Source: Nodosilinea sp. FACHB-141 (GTDB lineage: Bacteria > Cyanobacteriota > Cyanobacteriia > Phormidesmidales > Phormidesmidaceae). From it: a DNA stretch of 64,000 nucleotides. The stretch is from contig NZ_JACJPP010000007.1 of assembly GCF_014696135.1 (NCBI RefSeq), positions 868,001-932,000 on the forward strand, in the 5' to 3' direction. This document shows, in pieces, positions 25,583-35,500 of the stretch. The notes under the pieces were generated by a model. That model made no database searches. It was not told the origin of the DNA and saw only the letters and a program-made list of their open reading frames with translations. Within the stretch, counting starts at the first letter, position 1. Each line of letters begins with the position of its first letter. Position numbers and translations under genes: made by a program.

Positions 25583-25611
25583 GTAGGGGCATTGCACTGC
25601 AATGCCCCTAC
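25583..25611. repeat. REP-like palindrome
   Basis: Two exact 14-base arms GTAGGGGCATTGCA/TGCAATGCCCCTAC are separated by one C. This sequence type is a dispersed intergenic palindrome in many cyanobacteria. It lies between the terminator and the end of folE. Confidence 0.75.
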
Positions 25612-25675
25612 CAGAGGATTCCGCCTGTCAAGGTGTCCTGACTAAATCCAACTGCTGCAATAGGAGCCGGTCAGT

Positions 25676-26398
25676 TTAGAAGAACGAGGGCTGGTGACGG
25701 ATCAGGCTAAGAAACTCTTCGCGGGTCTTAGAATCTTCTTGAAAAGACCCCAGCATGGCGCTGGTCACCGTCCAGGAGCCGGGCTTTTGTACCCCTCGCA
25801 TCACCATGCACATGTGGCTAGCTTCCACCACCACGGCTACGCCCTTAGGGTCTAAAATTTCCTGCACCGCTTCGGCAATCTGGCGGTTGAGGCGCTCCTG
25901 CACTTGAAGGCGGCGCGAATACATCTCTACAATGCGGGCCAGCTTGCTCAACCCCACAACCCGCTGGTTGGGAATATAGGCCACGTGGGCACGACCCATA
26001 AACGGCAGCATGTGGTGCTCACACAGGCTAAACAAATTGATATCGCGTACCAGCACCATTTCATTGTGGCCTTCGTCAAAGATGGCTCCGTTGACGAGTT
26101 CCTCTAGCGACTGCTGATAACCGCTGGTGAGAAATCGCATGGCCTCGGCGACGCGCTTAGGAGTTTTGAGCAGCCCCTCCCGCTCAGGGTCTTCGCCCAC
26201 CGACAGCAGCATGGTGCGCACCGCATCGCTCATGTCTTCCTGGCTAGTCTCGGGAATGGGGTATTGCTCGACCTCTTTCCGGTAGCTGTGGGTGCGATCG
26301 GGCCGGATTTCGGGGGTCTTACCTTTGAGTTCACCACCGTTAGTGCCAGTGCTGCTAGCAGCTTTGTCGTTCAGGCTATTTGAGGATGCGATAGTCAT
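25676..26398 (-). CDS. folE: GTP cyclohydrolase I
   Basis: 240 residues. Converts GTP to 7,8-dihydroneopterin triphosphate, first step of folate and pterin synthesis. The catalytic domain (about 60-240) shows the zinc site LCEHHMLPF, the family signature [23 protein letters not shown] region and [15 protein letters not shown] with the third zinc ligand Cys. The first 55 residues are a polar, poorly conserved extension common in cyanobacterial FolE. Same strand as the SDR gene upstream (82-base gap). Confidence 0.95.
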   Translation of the reverse strand: MTIASSNSLNDKAASSTGTNGGELKGKTPEIRPDRTHSYRKEVEQYPIPETSQEDMSDAVRTMLLSVGEDPEREGLLKTPKRVAEAMRFLTSGYQQSLEELVNGAIFDEGHNEMVLVRDINLFSLCEHHMLPFMGRAHVAYIPNQRVVGLSKLARIVEMYSRRLQVQERLNRQIAEAVQEILDPKGVAVVVEASHMCMVMRGVQKPGSWTVTSAMLGSFQEDSKTREEFLSLIRHQPSFF

Positions 26399-26480
26399 AG
26401 GGTTTCTAAATACTCTAGAGGTTCAACAAAATTGAGGCCACTCGCTGAGCTGGCCAGGTCACAACAGGGTAAAAAACTAG

Positions 26481-27218
26481 TTACAGGGCACCGCCTGCGG
26501 GCATTAGGGTGAGGTCTTCGATCACCGCCTCGGGGGGCAAGAGAATGGTGTGCAAAACGGTCTGAGCCACGATCTCTGGCGTTAGCATGGACGACCGATC
26601 AAAATCGGCCTGCACCGTATCGGTATCCCAAATCGGGGTGTTAACCGCCCCCGGTGATACCGTTACCACCCGGATGCCGTGGGTGCGCTCTTCTGCGGCT
26701 AGAACCCGCGACAGGGCCACAATGGCGGCTTTGCTCACGGTATACGCTCCCCAGTCAGGAAAAGCCGACCGGGCTGCAATGGAAGCGATGTTGACGATAG
26801 TGCCGCCACCGCCCTGCCGCAGCACGGGCAGCACCACCTGGATGCATTGAAAAACGCTGGTAACGTTCAAATCCATCACCTGTTGCCAGTCGGCTAAAGG
26901 CATGGTGGCTAACGCCCCCGTGTAGCCCATGCCAGCGTTGTTAACCACTACGCTGAGGGGGCCAAAGTCGGCAAGCACCGCGGCTAGTTGGGCCTGCAAA
27001 CCCTCCACCTGAGCTAAGTCAACGGCATAGGCTTTTGCCAAAACGCCGTGGGTGCTCAACTCTTCCTGCACCGGCTGCAAAGTCTCTAGGGAGCGACCGA
27101 GCAGGGCGACGTCATACCCAGCTAACGCCAGGGCTTGAGCAATCGCTTTGCCAATGCCACGGCTAGCCCCAGTTACCAGGGCACGGCGCGGCAGGTCAGA
27201 AGATACAGGATTCTGCAA
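26481..27218 (-). CDS. Short-chain dehydrogenase/reductase
   Basis: 245 residues from a TTG start; a stop three codons upstream makes this the first possible start. Classical SDR: TGASRGIGKAIA (NADP-binding, residues 17-28), NNAG (about 92-95), catalytic Ser in NIASIAARS and YTVSK (Tyr/Lys). It resembles 3-ketoacyl-ACP-reductase-like and sepiapterin-reductase-like SDRs; the substrate cannot be assigned. It lies between accA and folE on the same strand, so either a fatty-acid or a pterin substrate would fit the surroundings. Confidence 0.8.
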   Translation of the reverse strand: MQNPVSSDLPRRALVTGASRGIGKAIAQALALAGYDVALLGRSLETLQPVQEELSTHGVLAKAYAVDLAQVEGLQAQLAAVLADFGPLSVVVNNAGMGYTGALATMPLADWQQVMDLNVTSVFQCIQVVLPVLRQGGGGTIVNIASIAARSAFPDWGAYTVSKAAIVALSRVLAAEERTHGIRVVTVSPGAVNTPIWDTDTVQADFDRSSMLTPEIVAQTVLHTILLPPEAVIEDLTLMPAGGAL

Positions 27219-27521
27219 TGGTAATTACCAATCAACAAGGAACTCAGAACAGCTAACGCCCTAGAATCGCCAGAGAGCCAGGGCAGACTGCCCTCAGGGA
27301 ACGGCCCGTGGGCTAGGCACTTTTCCCATGTTAACAAATGTAAACACTTTATGAGCGCAGGCAGCGTCGACAAGCGTCTAAGTCTTTGCCTAACCTGTCG
27401 CTGACCTCAACCAAGAAAATGAACAGGCATTAACTCCTTGCCGGGGGAATAGGGCTCGAGCCATAAAGCACCGAGAATTTGATAAGCGAGGCAGGCCTTT
27501 TGAAGCCTAGGCCTTAGCACC
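27219..27521. other. Intergenic region between accA and the SDR gene
   Basis: 303 bases between two minus-strand genes. It contains an AT-rich patch (27330-27352, GTTAACAAATGTAAACACTTT) that could be a promoter for the SDR gene, and short AGGCCT palindromes near 27492-27515 just after accA. No ORF or strong terminator is visible. Confidence 0.4.
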
Positions 27522-28502
27522 TTAAGCAGCCTCAGCAAAGACCCCAATCTGGCGATACTTCTGATAGCGCAACTGCTGTAGGGCCGCTGGCGTTAGCTGA
27601 GATAGCTCGGTGACTTGCTTCACCAGCGCCTGCTTTAGAATGTCTGCCGCCTGAATGGGGTTGGCGTGGGCCCCACCCACAGGCTCGGGCAGGAGCTCGT
27701 CTAGTATGCCCAGCTGCTTGAGATCCCAGGAGGTGATTTTGAGAGCTTCGGCCGCCTCGCCGGAGCGACCCGCGTCTTTCCACAGAATGGCGGCGCAGGC
27801 TTCGGGACTGGCTACGGTGTAGACCGAGTGCTCAAACATCATCAGGCGATCGCCCACGCCAATCCCCAGGGCACCGCCAGATCCCCCTTCCCCAATGATG
27901 GTGCAGACAATCGGCACCGTGAGGCCAAACATTTCTCGCAGGTTGTAGGCGATCGCCTCACCCTGCCCCATCTCCTCGGCCTCATAGCCGGGGTAGGCAC
28001 CTGGGGTATCAATAAAAGTAATAATCGGCATAGAAAAGCGATCGGCGTGACGCATCAGCCGCATGGCCTTGCGGTAGCCGCCGGGAGAAGCCATGCCAAA
28101 GTTTCGCACCACATTGTCTTTGGTGTCGCGCCCCTTCTGATGGCCCAAGATCACCACGGGTCTGCCCTCAAGCCGGGCAACCCCTCCCACCAGCGCTGGG
28201 TCATCTTTGCCCGAGCCGCGATCGCCGTGCAGCTCAAGCCAATCGTCAGTAATCGCCTGAATGTAGTCAAGGGTGCTGGGCCGACGGGGATGGCGGGCCA
28301 CCTGTAGCCGCTGGGCCGGCGTTAGGTTAGAGAAAATCTCTTGACGAAGGTGGGTGGCGCGGGCCTCCAGCTGCCGCAGCTGGGTCGACACATCCACATC
28401 GTTTTCTTCCGCCAGTTCTCGAATCTGGGTAATACGGGCCTCTAGTTCAACCAGGGGCTTTTCAAAGGACAACAAAATCGACTTGCGCTCAGGTGGGGCC
28501 AT
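27522..28502 (-). CDS. accA: Acetyl-CoA carboxylase carboxyltransferase subunit alpha
   Basis: 326 residues. With AccD it transfers the carboxyl group from biotin to acetyl-CoA, producing malonyl-CoA for fatty-acid synthesis and, here, for the polyketide-type olefin synthase. Family motifs: [14 protein letters not shown] at the N-terminus, [16 protein letters not shown], the oxyanion-hole stretch [26 protein letters not shown] and [15 protein letters not shown]. It follows aar by 153 bases on the same strand, the arrangement conserved in many cyanobacteria. Confidence 0.97.
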   Translation of the reverse strand: MAPPERKSILLSFEKPLVELEARITQIRELAEENDVDVSTQLRQLEARATHLRQEIFSNLTPAQRLQVARHPRRPSTLDYIQAITDDWLELHGDRGSGKDDPALVGGVARLEGRPVVILGHQKGRDTKDNVVRNFGMASPGGYRKAMRLMRHADRFSMPIITFIDTPGAYPGYEAEEMGQGEAIAYNLREMFGLTVPIVCTIIGEGGSGGALGIGVGDRLMMFEHSVYTVASPEACAAILWKDAGRSGEAAEALKITSWDLKQLGILDELLPEPVGGAHANPIQAADILKQALVKQVTELSQLTPAALQQLRYQKYRQIGVFAEAA

Positions 28503-28655
28503 AGCCAGGGAAGAAACAAATTATTTAACAGGCCAAATTGGGCTAGGAACGCCCTGGTCACCCAGAAAATTCTTGCCCGTCTGCTATCTAGAATACCAAG
28601 CCGCAGCCCCTCTGCTGAGGGTATACCTCCGACCCGATCAGGTGAGCGATTCCAA

Positions 28656-29708
28656 TCAGGAGGTCTCAGTGACTAAAAGAGCCGTGTTGAGGTCGAGCAA
28701 GGGGTGAAACCCATGCCGCCGCGATGCCTGGCCGATTAAGTCCATCTTCTCAAGGGTGATTTGGTTGCGCCCCCACGAAAAATTGGTGTACCACTTCTCA
28801 AACTCCAGCAGCATGGCTTCGGCAAAACAGGCAAATAGCTGGCGTTCGGGCACGTCCAGGTTCACGATTTGCATAATCCGCCAGTCGATGTCGAGGGAGT
28901 GCTCGACAATGCCCCCCTTGAGCACATAGACGCCATCAAAGTTAAAGTGCTGCTCGAGGTTTTTGGGATAGCCGCCGTCAATCATCAGGCAGGGGCGTTT
29001 TAGGCGGTTGGGGTCAACCTCGACCCCCTTGGCCATGCTGGTCACCCACACCACAATGTCGGCCTTGGGCAGGGCGGTATCGAGATCCATGGCCAAGCCG
29101 CAGCCCAGCTCTTTTTGCAGCCGCTGAATCCGCTCTTGGTTGCGGGCAATCAGCAGCAGCTCTTTAATGTCGGTGCGAACGGTGAGCCAACGGCAGACGG
29201 CGCTGCCAATATCCCCTGTGGCACCGCACACCGCCACGGTGGCGTCAGAGAGGTTGATGCCCAGCTTTTGGGCTGCGGTGACTACCTGTTGGCAAATAAT
29301 GTAGGCCGTGTGGGTATTGCCCGTGGTAAACCGCTCAAACTCTAGGGTGACGTTGCGCACCTGCTGAATTTGGTTGAGGTTGAAATTCTCAAAAACAATG
29401 GACGAGAATCCGCCTAGAGCCGTGATGTTGAGGCCGTGCTTTTGGGCGTGGGCCATAGCGTTAATGATTTTGCGCGTGGCCGCTTTGATACGCTTGGCGG
29501 CCAGCATCTCAGGTAAAAAGCACGACTCGATATAGCGGCCTTCGATCTGCTGGCCAGTGATGCTGGTGACCTTAATGGGGTCAAAGATTTGGGGTGGAGC
29601 GCTGCACCAAAAGTCTAGACCCTGGGTAGCGTATTTGGGATAGCCCAGGTCTTGGGCTACTGTCTGGGCATGATCAAGGCTGGTCAAATGTCCAATGAGG
29701 CCAAACAT
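28656..29708 (-). CDS. aar: Long-chain acyl-ACP reductase (AAR)
   Basis: 350 residues from ATG 29708, which gives the family N-terminus [11 protein letters not shown]. Reduces acyl-ACP to fatty aldehyde with NADPH, normally to feed aldehyde-deformylating oxygenase (ADO) for alkane synthesis. Seen: the conserved [18 protein letters not shown] motif [16 protein letters not shown] (160-175) and the catalytic C294 in [10 protein letters not shown], the same number as in Synechococcus elongatus AAR. The ORF is intact with a normal C-terminus ([16 protein letters not shown]). No ADO gene lies upstream, where it is usually found; instead there is a gene remnant, a desaturase and the olefin-synthase genes. 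Confidence 0.95.
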   Translation of the reverse strand: MFGLIGHLTSLDHAQTVAQDLGYPKYATQGLDFWCSAPPQIFDPIKVTSITGQQIEGRYIESCFLPEMLAAKRIKAATRKIINAMAHAQKHGLNITALGGFSSIVFENFNLNQIQQVRNVTLEFERFTTGNTHTAYIICQQVVTAAQKLGINLSDATVAVCGATGDIGSAVCRWLTVRTDIKELLLIARNQERIQRLQKELGCGLAMDLDTALPKADIVVWVTSMAKGVEVDPNRLKRPCLMIDGGYPKNLEQHFNFDGVYVLKGGIVEHSLDIDWRIMQIVNLDVPERQLFACFAEAMLLEFEKWYTNFSWGRNQITLEKMDLIGQASRRHGFHPLLDLNTALLVTETS

Positions 29709-30330
29709 TGCAGATCTAGTTAACAAAAGTTGTGCGTTATAAAACCTGAGTGCAGGTCAACAATTCCACTACGATAAACTGCCCCCAGCCGGATTAAAAC
29801 GCCCTGGTTGAAGAGGGAATAACTGTGCAATTCTTTATTTCCAGCTCTCTAAGGATTTGCACAGCAATTTGAATTAATTCTCGATCGGAGGGCAGGCATT
29901 TCGTCTGCATCGGCAGAGCGCCAGTCCTACTGGGTTTTACAAATCGGCAGGATGGCTAGAGAACAGACGATTTTCCATCGCTTGTTGAAGAGATCAGCAT
30001 TTTGTGCCGTGGGCCTGGGCTCCTGAAGCCAGGGCAGGAGGACTCGCTGCGACGGCTGCTAGATGCGATCGCCGCTAACCTGGCTGCCACCTCCTACTTT
30101 CAAATCGCCGAAAGCCAGCGCCTCCACTTCTGCGCCTGGGGATTATAACTGACCGCGACTTTGGTCCCTGGCTCCTAATGGCCGACAACTACGATGGCCC
30201 CTATTCAGGCTATGTGCAGGAACTCATTGGCTTCAGTCCTGGCCTAGACGACCTGTGGAACCACTACCAAGGCTACGTAGGCTTAGGGCTGAAGCCCTGG
30301 GCACCGTCAAAGGGAGGTCTTACCCAAACC
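29709..30330. other. Intergenic region upstream of aar
   Basis: About 620 bases containing the aar promoter region (29709-29850, AT-rich), the pseudogene fragment above, and a small hairpin AGGGCT-GA-AGCCCT at 30285-30298 just beyond the end of the desaturase gene. No trace of an aldehyde-deformylating oxygenase is recognisable. Confidence 0.5.
29960..30300 (+). pseudogene. Frameshifted gene remnant between aar and the desaturase
   Basis: One frame reads DDFPSLVEEIS...GLLKPGQEDSLRRLLDAIAANL...RLHFCAWGL and stops at a TAA near 30145; the next frame continues IITDRDFGPWLLMADNYDGPYSGYVQEL...DDLWNHYQGYVG. Joined by one frameshift near 30138-30145 they form a single plausible protein segment of about 110 residues. 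A preceding in-frame stop (29957-29959) and missing ends show it is a fragment. The pattern LHF-A-W...LL-DNYDG recalls a cyanobacterial peroxidase-like/unknown family (tentative). Confidence 0.55.
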
Positions 30331-31218
30331 TCAAAGGGACGAACTGACGTAGGCAGGCTCTTGGTGCTTGGCACGGGCCAGCAGGTCGGTTTCAGCTGGC
30401 ACTCTAAGTTTTGAGGCCAACCCAAAGAACTCCATCAGTTTTACGAACCTGAAGGTGGGGTCAGGTAAATAGACGACCTGGCCATCGCGAATAGTAATGC
30501 CCTGGCGGCTAGAGGCCTGAAAGGCATGGTGAAGATTGTGCCAGCCTTCGCCTAGAGTGAGCAGGGCCACCAGACTGTTGTTGCGGCTTTGATCGTCGGT
30601 GGCAAAGGGCTGGGCCCCAAAAATATGGGCCAATGAGTTGACCGTTTGCACGCCGTGGAACAGGAGCGTAGTGCTAAGAAAGAAAGCCCCTAGATACTCA
30701 AGCCCGCCAATGCCATAGGAAATTGCCCCTAGGGCGATGAGAGGAATGAAGTGCAGTCGATCAATCATCCGCAAGACCCGATCATTCTCCACGTCGCTGG
30801 GCAGCCTGGTGGGAAAGCACCGACGCGACAGTAGCCAAATGCCGTGAGACCACAAAAAGCCGCCAACGCCCCGGGGCGCAGTATGGGGAGAATGGGAATC
30901 TAGCACCTGATCGGTGTGTAGATGGTGAGCGAGGTGGTGAGCTTTCCACCAGCTAGGCCCCATCTGCCCAGCTGATGCCGCCACCACACTGCCTACCCAT
31001 TTCACCCAAACCGGTGCCTGATAGGATTTGTGGGTGATCAGGCGATGGTAAATGCCGGTTGTTGCCAGCATGCGGATGCCATACAGGACTGCTATCCATA
31101 GCACCGAGCCCCAGGAAAGACCCGTTACAAAAACGAGTAGTGCTCCTAGGTGATAAATGGTCAGTTGGAGCGGCCCAACAAGATAGGACGCCAGCGTAAG
31201 TTGAGAGTATGGCCTCAT
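30331..31218 (-). CDS. Acyl desaturase (DesC/DesE-like, membrane di-iron)
   Basis: 295 residues; ATG at 31218 with AAGGA 4 bases upstream. Integral membrane fatty-acyl desaturase of the acyl-CoA/lipid type. The three histidine boxes are complete: HRLITH (about 58-63), HHLAHH (about 95-100) and HNLHH (about 229-233). Four hydrophobic segments are visible. It ends the minus-strand olefin-synthase gene group, after an intergenic region of 357 bases. In Synechococcus 7002 a separate desaturase, DesE, introduces the internal double bond of the OLS product nonadecadiene; the position here suggests a similar partner, but a general delta-9 lipid desaturase is the alternative. Confidence 0.9.
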   Translation of the reverse strand: MRPYSQLTLASYLVGPLQLTIYHLGALLVFVTGLSWGSVLWIAVLYGIRMLATTGIYHRLITHKSYQAPVWVKWVGSVVAASAGQMGPSWWKAHHLAHHLHTDQVLDSHSPHTAPRGVGGFLWSHGIWLLSRRCFPTRLPSDVENDRVLRMIDRLHFIPLIALGAISYGIGGLEYLGAFFLSTTLLFHGVQTVNSLAHIFGAQPFATDDQSRNNSLVALLTLGEGWHNLHHAFQASSRQGITIRDGQVVYLPDPTFRFVKLMEFFGLASKLRVPAETDLLARAKHQEPAYVSSSL

Positions 31219-31575
31219 TAGTTCCTTATTTGCCTAAAGGTGTAGTTGAAAATCTGTGGAGCCAGGGAGTAGTGGAACGCGAGCCTCTGCTACAGGCTTG
31301 CCCTAGCGTTTAATCAACCTGGAAAATACTGAGCATCCAGGCTGTAATTGTCCTGTTGTTTATTAGGTAAAACAGGTGTTTGAAAGGTCTGTGCTGGGCA
31401 TCGGCGGCTGGGTCAGACTCAAGCCAGATTCGTACTGAGCGCAGCCAAGGGAGATTTCCCTCGACCTCAGACTGGCTTAGATTAGCTCAGACTGGAGCAG
31501 AGAATTGGCGTTTGCCGCTCTGGTAGAGCAGACTGGTTTGCCTAAACGCTGCCACTTGGCAGGCACCAACATATT
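31219..31575. other. Intergenic region with iterated CAGACTGG words
   Basis: 357 bases upstream of the desaturase. CAGACTGG occurs at 31468-31475, 31488-31495 and 31529-31536, with CAGACT also at 31414-31419. A GGGAGATTTCCC near-palindrome lies at 31449-31460. These could be regulator sites for the desaturase promoter or a decayed repeat. No ORF was found. Confidence 0.4.
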
Positions 31576-32508
31576 CTAGGTTACTGAAAATTGAATGGCG
31601 GGTTTGGACATGGCCATGGCCGCTGGGGTTTTCGGGTGCACCCGCAGGATGTAGACCCCCTGTTCGGGCAGGGGCTTGGTGGTGTGGTTGTCAGTGACAA
31701 GGGGGTACCAATCCATGGGGAAGCAGTCGCGGCTGTAGAGGCTGAAATAGAGGCTGTGGGTATCTCGCAGCGTCGGGGGTAGGTCGATAGTGAGCTGTTC
31801 CCCCCGATCCAGTGCGCCGTAGAAAAAGTGGGTTTCTGGGTTAGGAACGGGCAGAAAAATCGGTTTGACCACCGATCGCGGCAACCACTGCATCCAGCGC
31901 AGCAGGGGGTAGACGTAGAAGTTTAGGGCGCTAAACAACAGGCCTCGACGGGAGGCCAGCCCGCGATAGAACTGGTTGAAGTCAGGCGGGGCCGATCGCG
32001 TTTCTGACGCCAGGGCGGGGTTGCCATCGACGGCGATCGCGGGCAGCTGCACCGGGTTGCGCCAGTCGTAGTGGCGCAGCCCCACCAGATAGCGCCCTGG
32101 GGGCAGGGTAATGGTAGCGGTGTCTTGGTCGGGGGGCACCGTGAGGGAGCTGATGCTGGTCAGGGTTTTGTAGCCCTTGAGGGTGTAGACTACCGCCGTC
32201 CAAGTGGGGGCCGACTGCCAGAGCGATCGCACATCCAGCGTGATTTCAGACTGCACGGTAAAAGGACCTGCGATCGCAATCAGCGAATGTAGATTCCACC
32301 GGGCCCGGCTCATGGTCCACAGCAACTTGAGGGGCGACTTTAAGAAGTCTGCCGATATGACCTGCCAGTCGGCCTCAACCTTGGTATCGGTGGGATTGTA
32401 GTAGCGGCTGATCAACGTCAGAGTCGCCTTTACCACTCGCGAAAAGCCATAGGACAGTAGCCCTAAAGGAACTTCCCACAGTGCAGCCATCTGGCGAATT
32501 AGGGTCAT
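31576..32508 (-). CDS. Uncharacterised protein translationally coupled to olefin synthase
   Basis: 310 residues. The ATG overlaps the olefin-synthase stop as ATGA (32505-32508), so it is read from the same mRNA. No catalytic motif is recognised. The N-terminal 40 residues are hydrophobic/amphipathic (LIRQMAALWEVPLGLLSYGF), suggesting membrane association. The middle (about 85-140) looks beta-rich (TVQSEITLDVRS, TATITLPPGRYLVGLRHYDW), and the C-terminus has more beta pattern (YLFSLYSRDCFPMDWYP-like). I believe it belongs to a cyanobacterial domain of unknown function, but cannot name the number securely. Position suggests a role in handling or locating olefin products or substrates; this is inference. 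Confidence 0.75.
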   Translation of the reverse strand: MTLIRQMAALWEVPLGLLSYGFSRVVKATLTLISRYYNPTDTKVEADWQVISADFLKSPLKLLWTMSRARWNLHSLIAIAGPFTVQSEITLDVRSLWQSAPTWTAVVYTLKGYKTLTSISSLTVPPDQDTATITLPPGRYLVGLRHYDWRNPVQLPAIAVDGNPALASETRSAPPDFNQFYRGLASRRGLLFSALNFYVYPLLRWMQWLPRSVVKPIFLPVPNPETHFFYGALDRGEQLTIDLPPTLRDTHSLYFSLYSRDCFPMDWYPLVTDNHTTKPLPEQGVYILRVHPKTPAAMAMSKPAIQFSVT

Positions 32509-35500
32509 GAAGAGGGCTCAGATAAGGTAACCGACACCTGGCCCTCAGAGGCAAGGGTGGCGTGGATGATACGGGCTAGCCCCCCAGGGGTTTCTAGGGG
32601 CAGGTCATGCCCCCCGGCCAGAGAGACCTGATCGGCCTGGGGCAGATTTTCTTGCAGAAACGCCAGATCTTCAGGGCGGTTGAACTGGCTGCTCTGGCCA
32701 AATATTACCGTAGTGGGCCGCTGAATTCCCTGCAAAATCTGTCCATAGCCTTGGCGATCGAGCAGACCACCGCTCAAACTCAAGGTCGTGCGGCTTTTCA
32801 GTCGAGGATCGCTGCGCCAAATCACCCCCCCTGCCACCGTCTGAGTTAGACGCTGAGCCATAGCCTCGGCCATAGGCTGCGACAGATAGGGCTTTAGGGC
32901 CAGCAACCGCTGGGTGGCGGTAGCCACTGAAGCGATCACGGTGGGTTGGGAAGAGTTTGCTAGGGCATCGAGATGGGCCATCAACTGGGTGGCGGGTTCG
33001 AGCGATGGGCCAGGGGCGGGCACCACTGGCTCGATCAACACTAAGCGCTGTACCCGTTCAGGCCGCAGACTGGTCAAAATAGCCCCCAGCACTGCCCCCA
33101 TAGAATGCCCTACCAGCACAAAGGGTTGGGTACCTAGCGTTGCGGTCAAACTGTCGAGATCACTGAGAAAATCGAGCAGTTGGTAGCCGCCATCGGAGCC
33201 AGCATGGGCCGAACGGCCATGGCCCCGCAGATCGGGGGCGATGACATGGTACCCCTGGTCAGCCAGGGTAGTCGCTACCCCATCCCAGGCTGCTCCGTGC
33301 TCCAAAATACCGTGGAGGCAGACCACCTGTGGCCCATTCTCTGGTCCCCAATGGCACAGGCAGCACGGGCGACCTCTGAGCAGGATCTCTTCCTCTCGCA
33401 TTGCCCCCAAGGGAACGTAGTTGGTAGACAGAGGGGCTGGCTCTGCCAGCAATGGAGCGGAGGCTGGGACTACCGCCTGTTCTTGGGGCAGAGGATAGTC
33501 AAACTGCGCTGCCAGGGTTTGACTAGTGGTGCTCAGGCGATGGGGCAGTTGAATGCCCTGCCAAATCTTGGCCAAATGGGCCTCGATCCGGCTGCGCTGA
33601 CGGAAATTGGGGTCATCCACCGCCATCGACTGGGCCGTGACCCCGTCTGTCATGCGTCGCCCCTCGTAGGGGGTGAGCACCGCCGGGTCAAAGGGCAGGT
33701 CTAGAAAGGTGCACAATCCTCGCATCGCCGGTTCTGGATCGACGACCAGGTCTTCGTAGCGCAGGGTGTAGTGCCGCTCCGGATCTAAGGAGCTGGCAAA
33801 GGTGCGAATGTTTTGGTTACAGGCCTGCCACACCTGCTCCGCCAGCCGATAGGGATCATCGGGCTCCAGATCAAAGATCTTGTACATGCGGTTATGCACA
33901 AAAGAACTGATGACCGAGTAGGGATGACGCACCAGATGAATGTATTTGGCCCCCTCAAATATCTGCTCGGCTCGTTCCAGGGTTTCTAGACTGAGGCTAT
34001 AGGTGGGAGATTTGTCGACCAATAGCCGCCCCCCGGCCATCTGCTGAAGTTTGTCATACACCGCTGGCACAGTGGTGTGATGCTGTCGCCATTCGCTCAG
34101 CAGGGTTTCGGCCTGCTCAGCATTCACCTGTAACAACTCCATCACAGCCCGTTGCAGACCCTCTTGTAGATAGCTGTAGCCCAAGGCCGCACCCTGAGCC
34201 TCTAAGGTGTTAAACGGCAGCAGGTGTAGCTCAGGGGGGCAAAACAACCCAGGATGGCCCGCTAGCATCACCCGCAGCAGGGTAGATCCTGACCGGGGCG
34301 CCGATAGCAAAAAGACCATGGGCGGGTTGCGGCGCGTCGGCAGCGGTTCTAGCGGAGCCGGCGACTGCCAGGGGCTCTTAGGCAGTTCCGTGACTGTTTC
34401 TTCTGGGAACTCTGCCGGCGCTAGACTTGGGCTAGCCTCAACGCTGGCAGCAGGACGATGCACCCGCACCAGTTCCCGAGCGATGTAGGACGACAGCGCC
34501 GCTACCGTGGGATGGGCCAGCACCTCCCGGGGGTATAGCACCAAATCCAGGTCTTGCTTGCACAAGGCCAGCAGTTCCATGGTCATTAGTGAGTCGATGC
34601 CTAGCTCCATCAGGGGTGCATCCAGCGGTACTTGCTCGGATAGCCCCATCACTGTTGCCACCTGGGCCTGCAAGTAGGTTTGCACAGTGGCAATCTGCTG
34701 GGCCTCGGGCAGGGCCAAAATCTGCTTCAGGGATGGCAGAGCCTTCTGAGCGTTGGAAACTAGGCCAGCTTCCTTATCCGACTTGGCTGGAGCTGTCGTT
34801 TCCTTTGTCCCAAAAGCCGAGACAATGGCCGGGGGGCGATCGATAGGCAGATATCGGAGCAGGCGAGGCCAGTCTAGGTGGGCGATCGCTACCGTTGCAG
34901 GCGTCTTAGCTGCCAACAGTCGCCCCAACCACTGTAATCCCTCGGATGCTGCCAGAGGGGGCATACCCCGCTGAGTCAGAGCAGTGGCACTTTGGCGGGT
35001 AGCCATTCCTGCTCCCTGCCAGGGGCCCCAGTTAATGCTGAGGGCAGGGAACCCTCGCTGGCGGCGGTAGTGGGCCAGCGCATCTAGCCCAGCGTTGGCG
35101 GCCCCGTAGTTGCCCTGGCCGGGAGAACCCAACACGGACGTAATTGACGAAAACAGCACAAACCAGTCCAAGGCAAAGGTTTGGGTGAGCTGGTGCAGGT
35201 GCCAGGCTGCCTGGAGTTTACCGGGCATTACCTGGTGGAAGTGCTCGGTGGACTGGTTGGCCACAAAGCCATCCGCCAAGACACCCGCCGCGTGAAACAC
35301 CCCTCGCAACGGGGGCAACTGTTGCTGAATGCGATTGAGTAGGGTGCTCAGGGCGGCGCGATCGCCCCCATCCACCGCTTCCACCCACACCGTAGCTCCA
35401 GCTTGGCGCAGAGGAGCCAGGGTTTTCTCCAAGTCTAGATCGCTGCCCCGACGGCTTGTGAGCACCAAGTGACGGGCACCCTGCTTTACCAACCACCCAG

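Noticed and set aside
30178..30414. 78-codon plus-strand ORF
   Set aside because: It is the second half of the frameshifted remnant and runs into the antisense of the desaturase; no ribosome-binding site.
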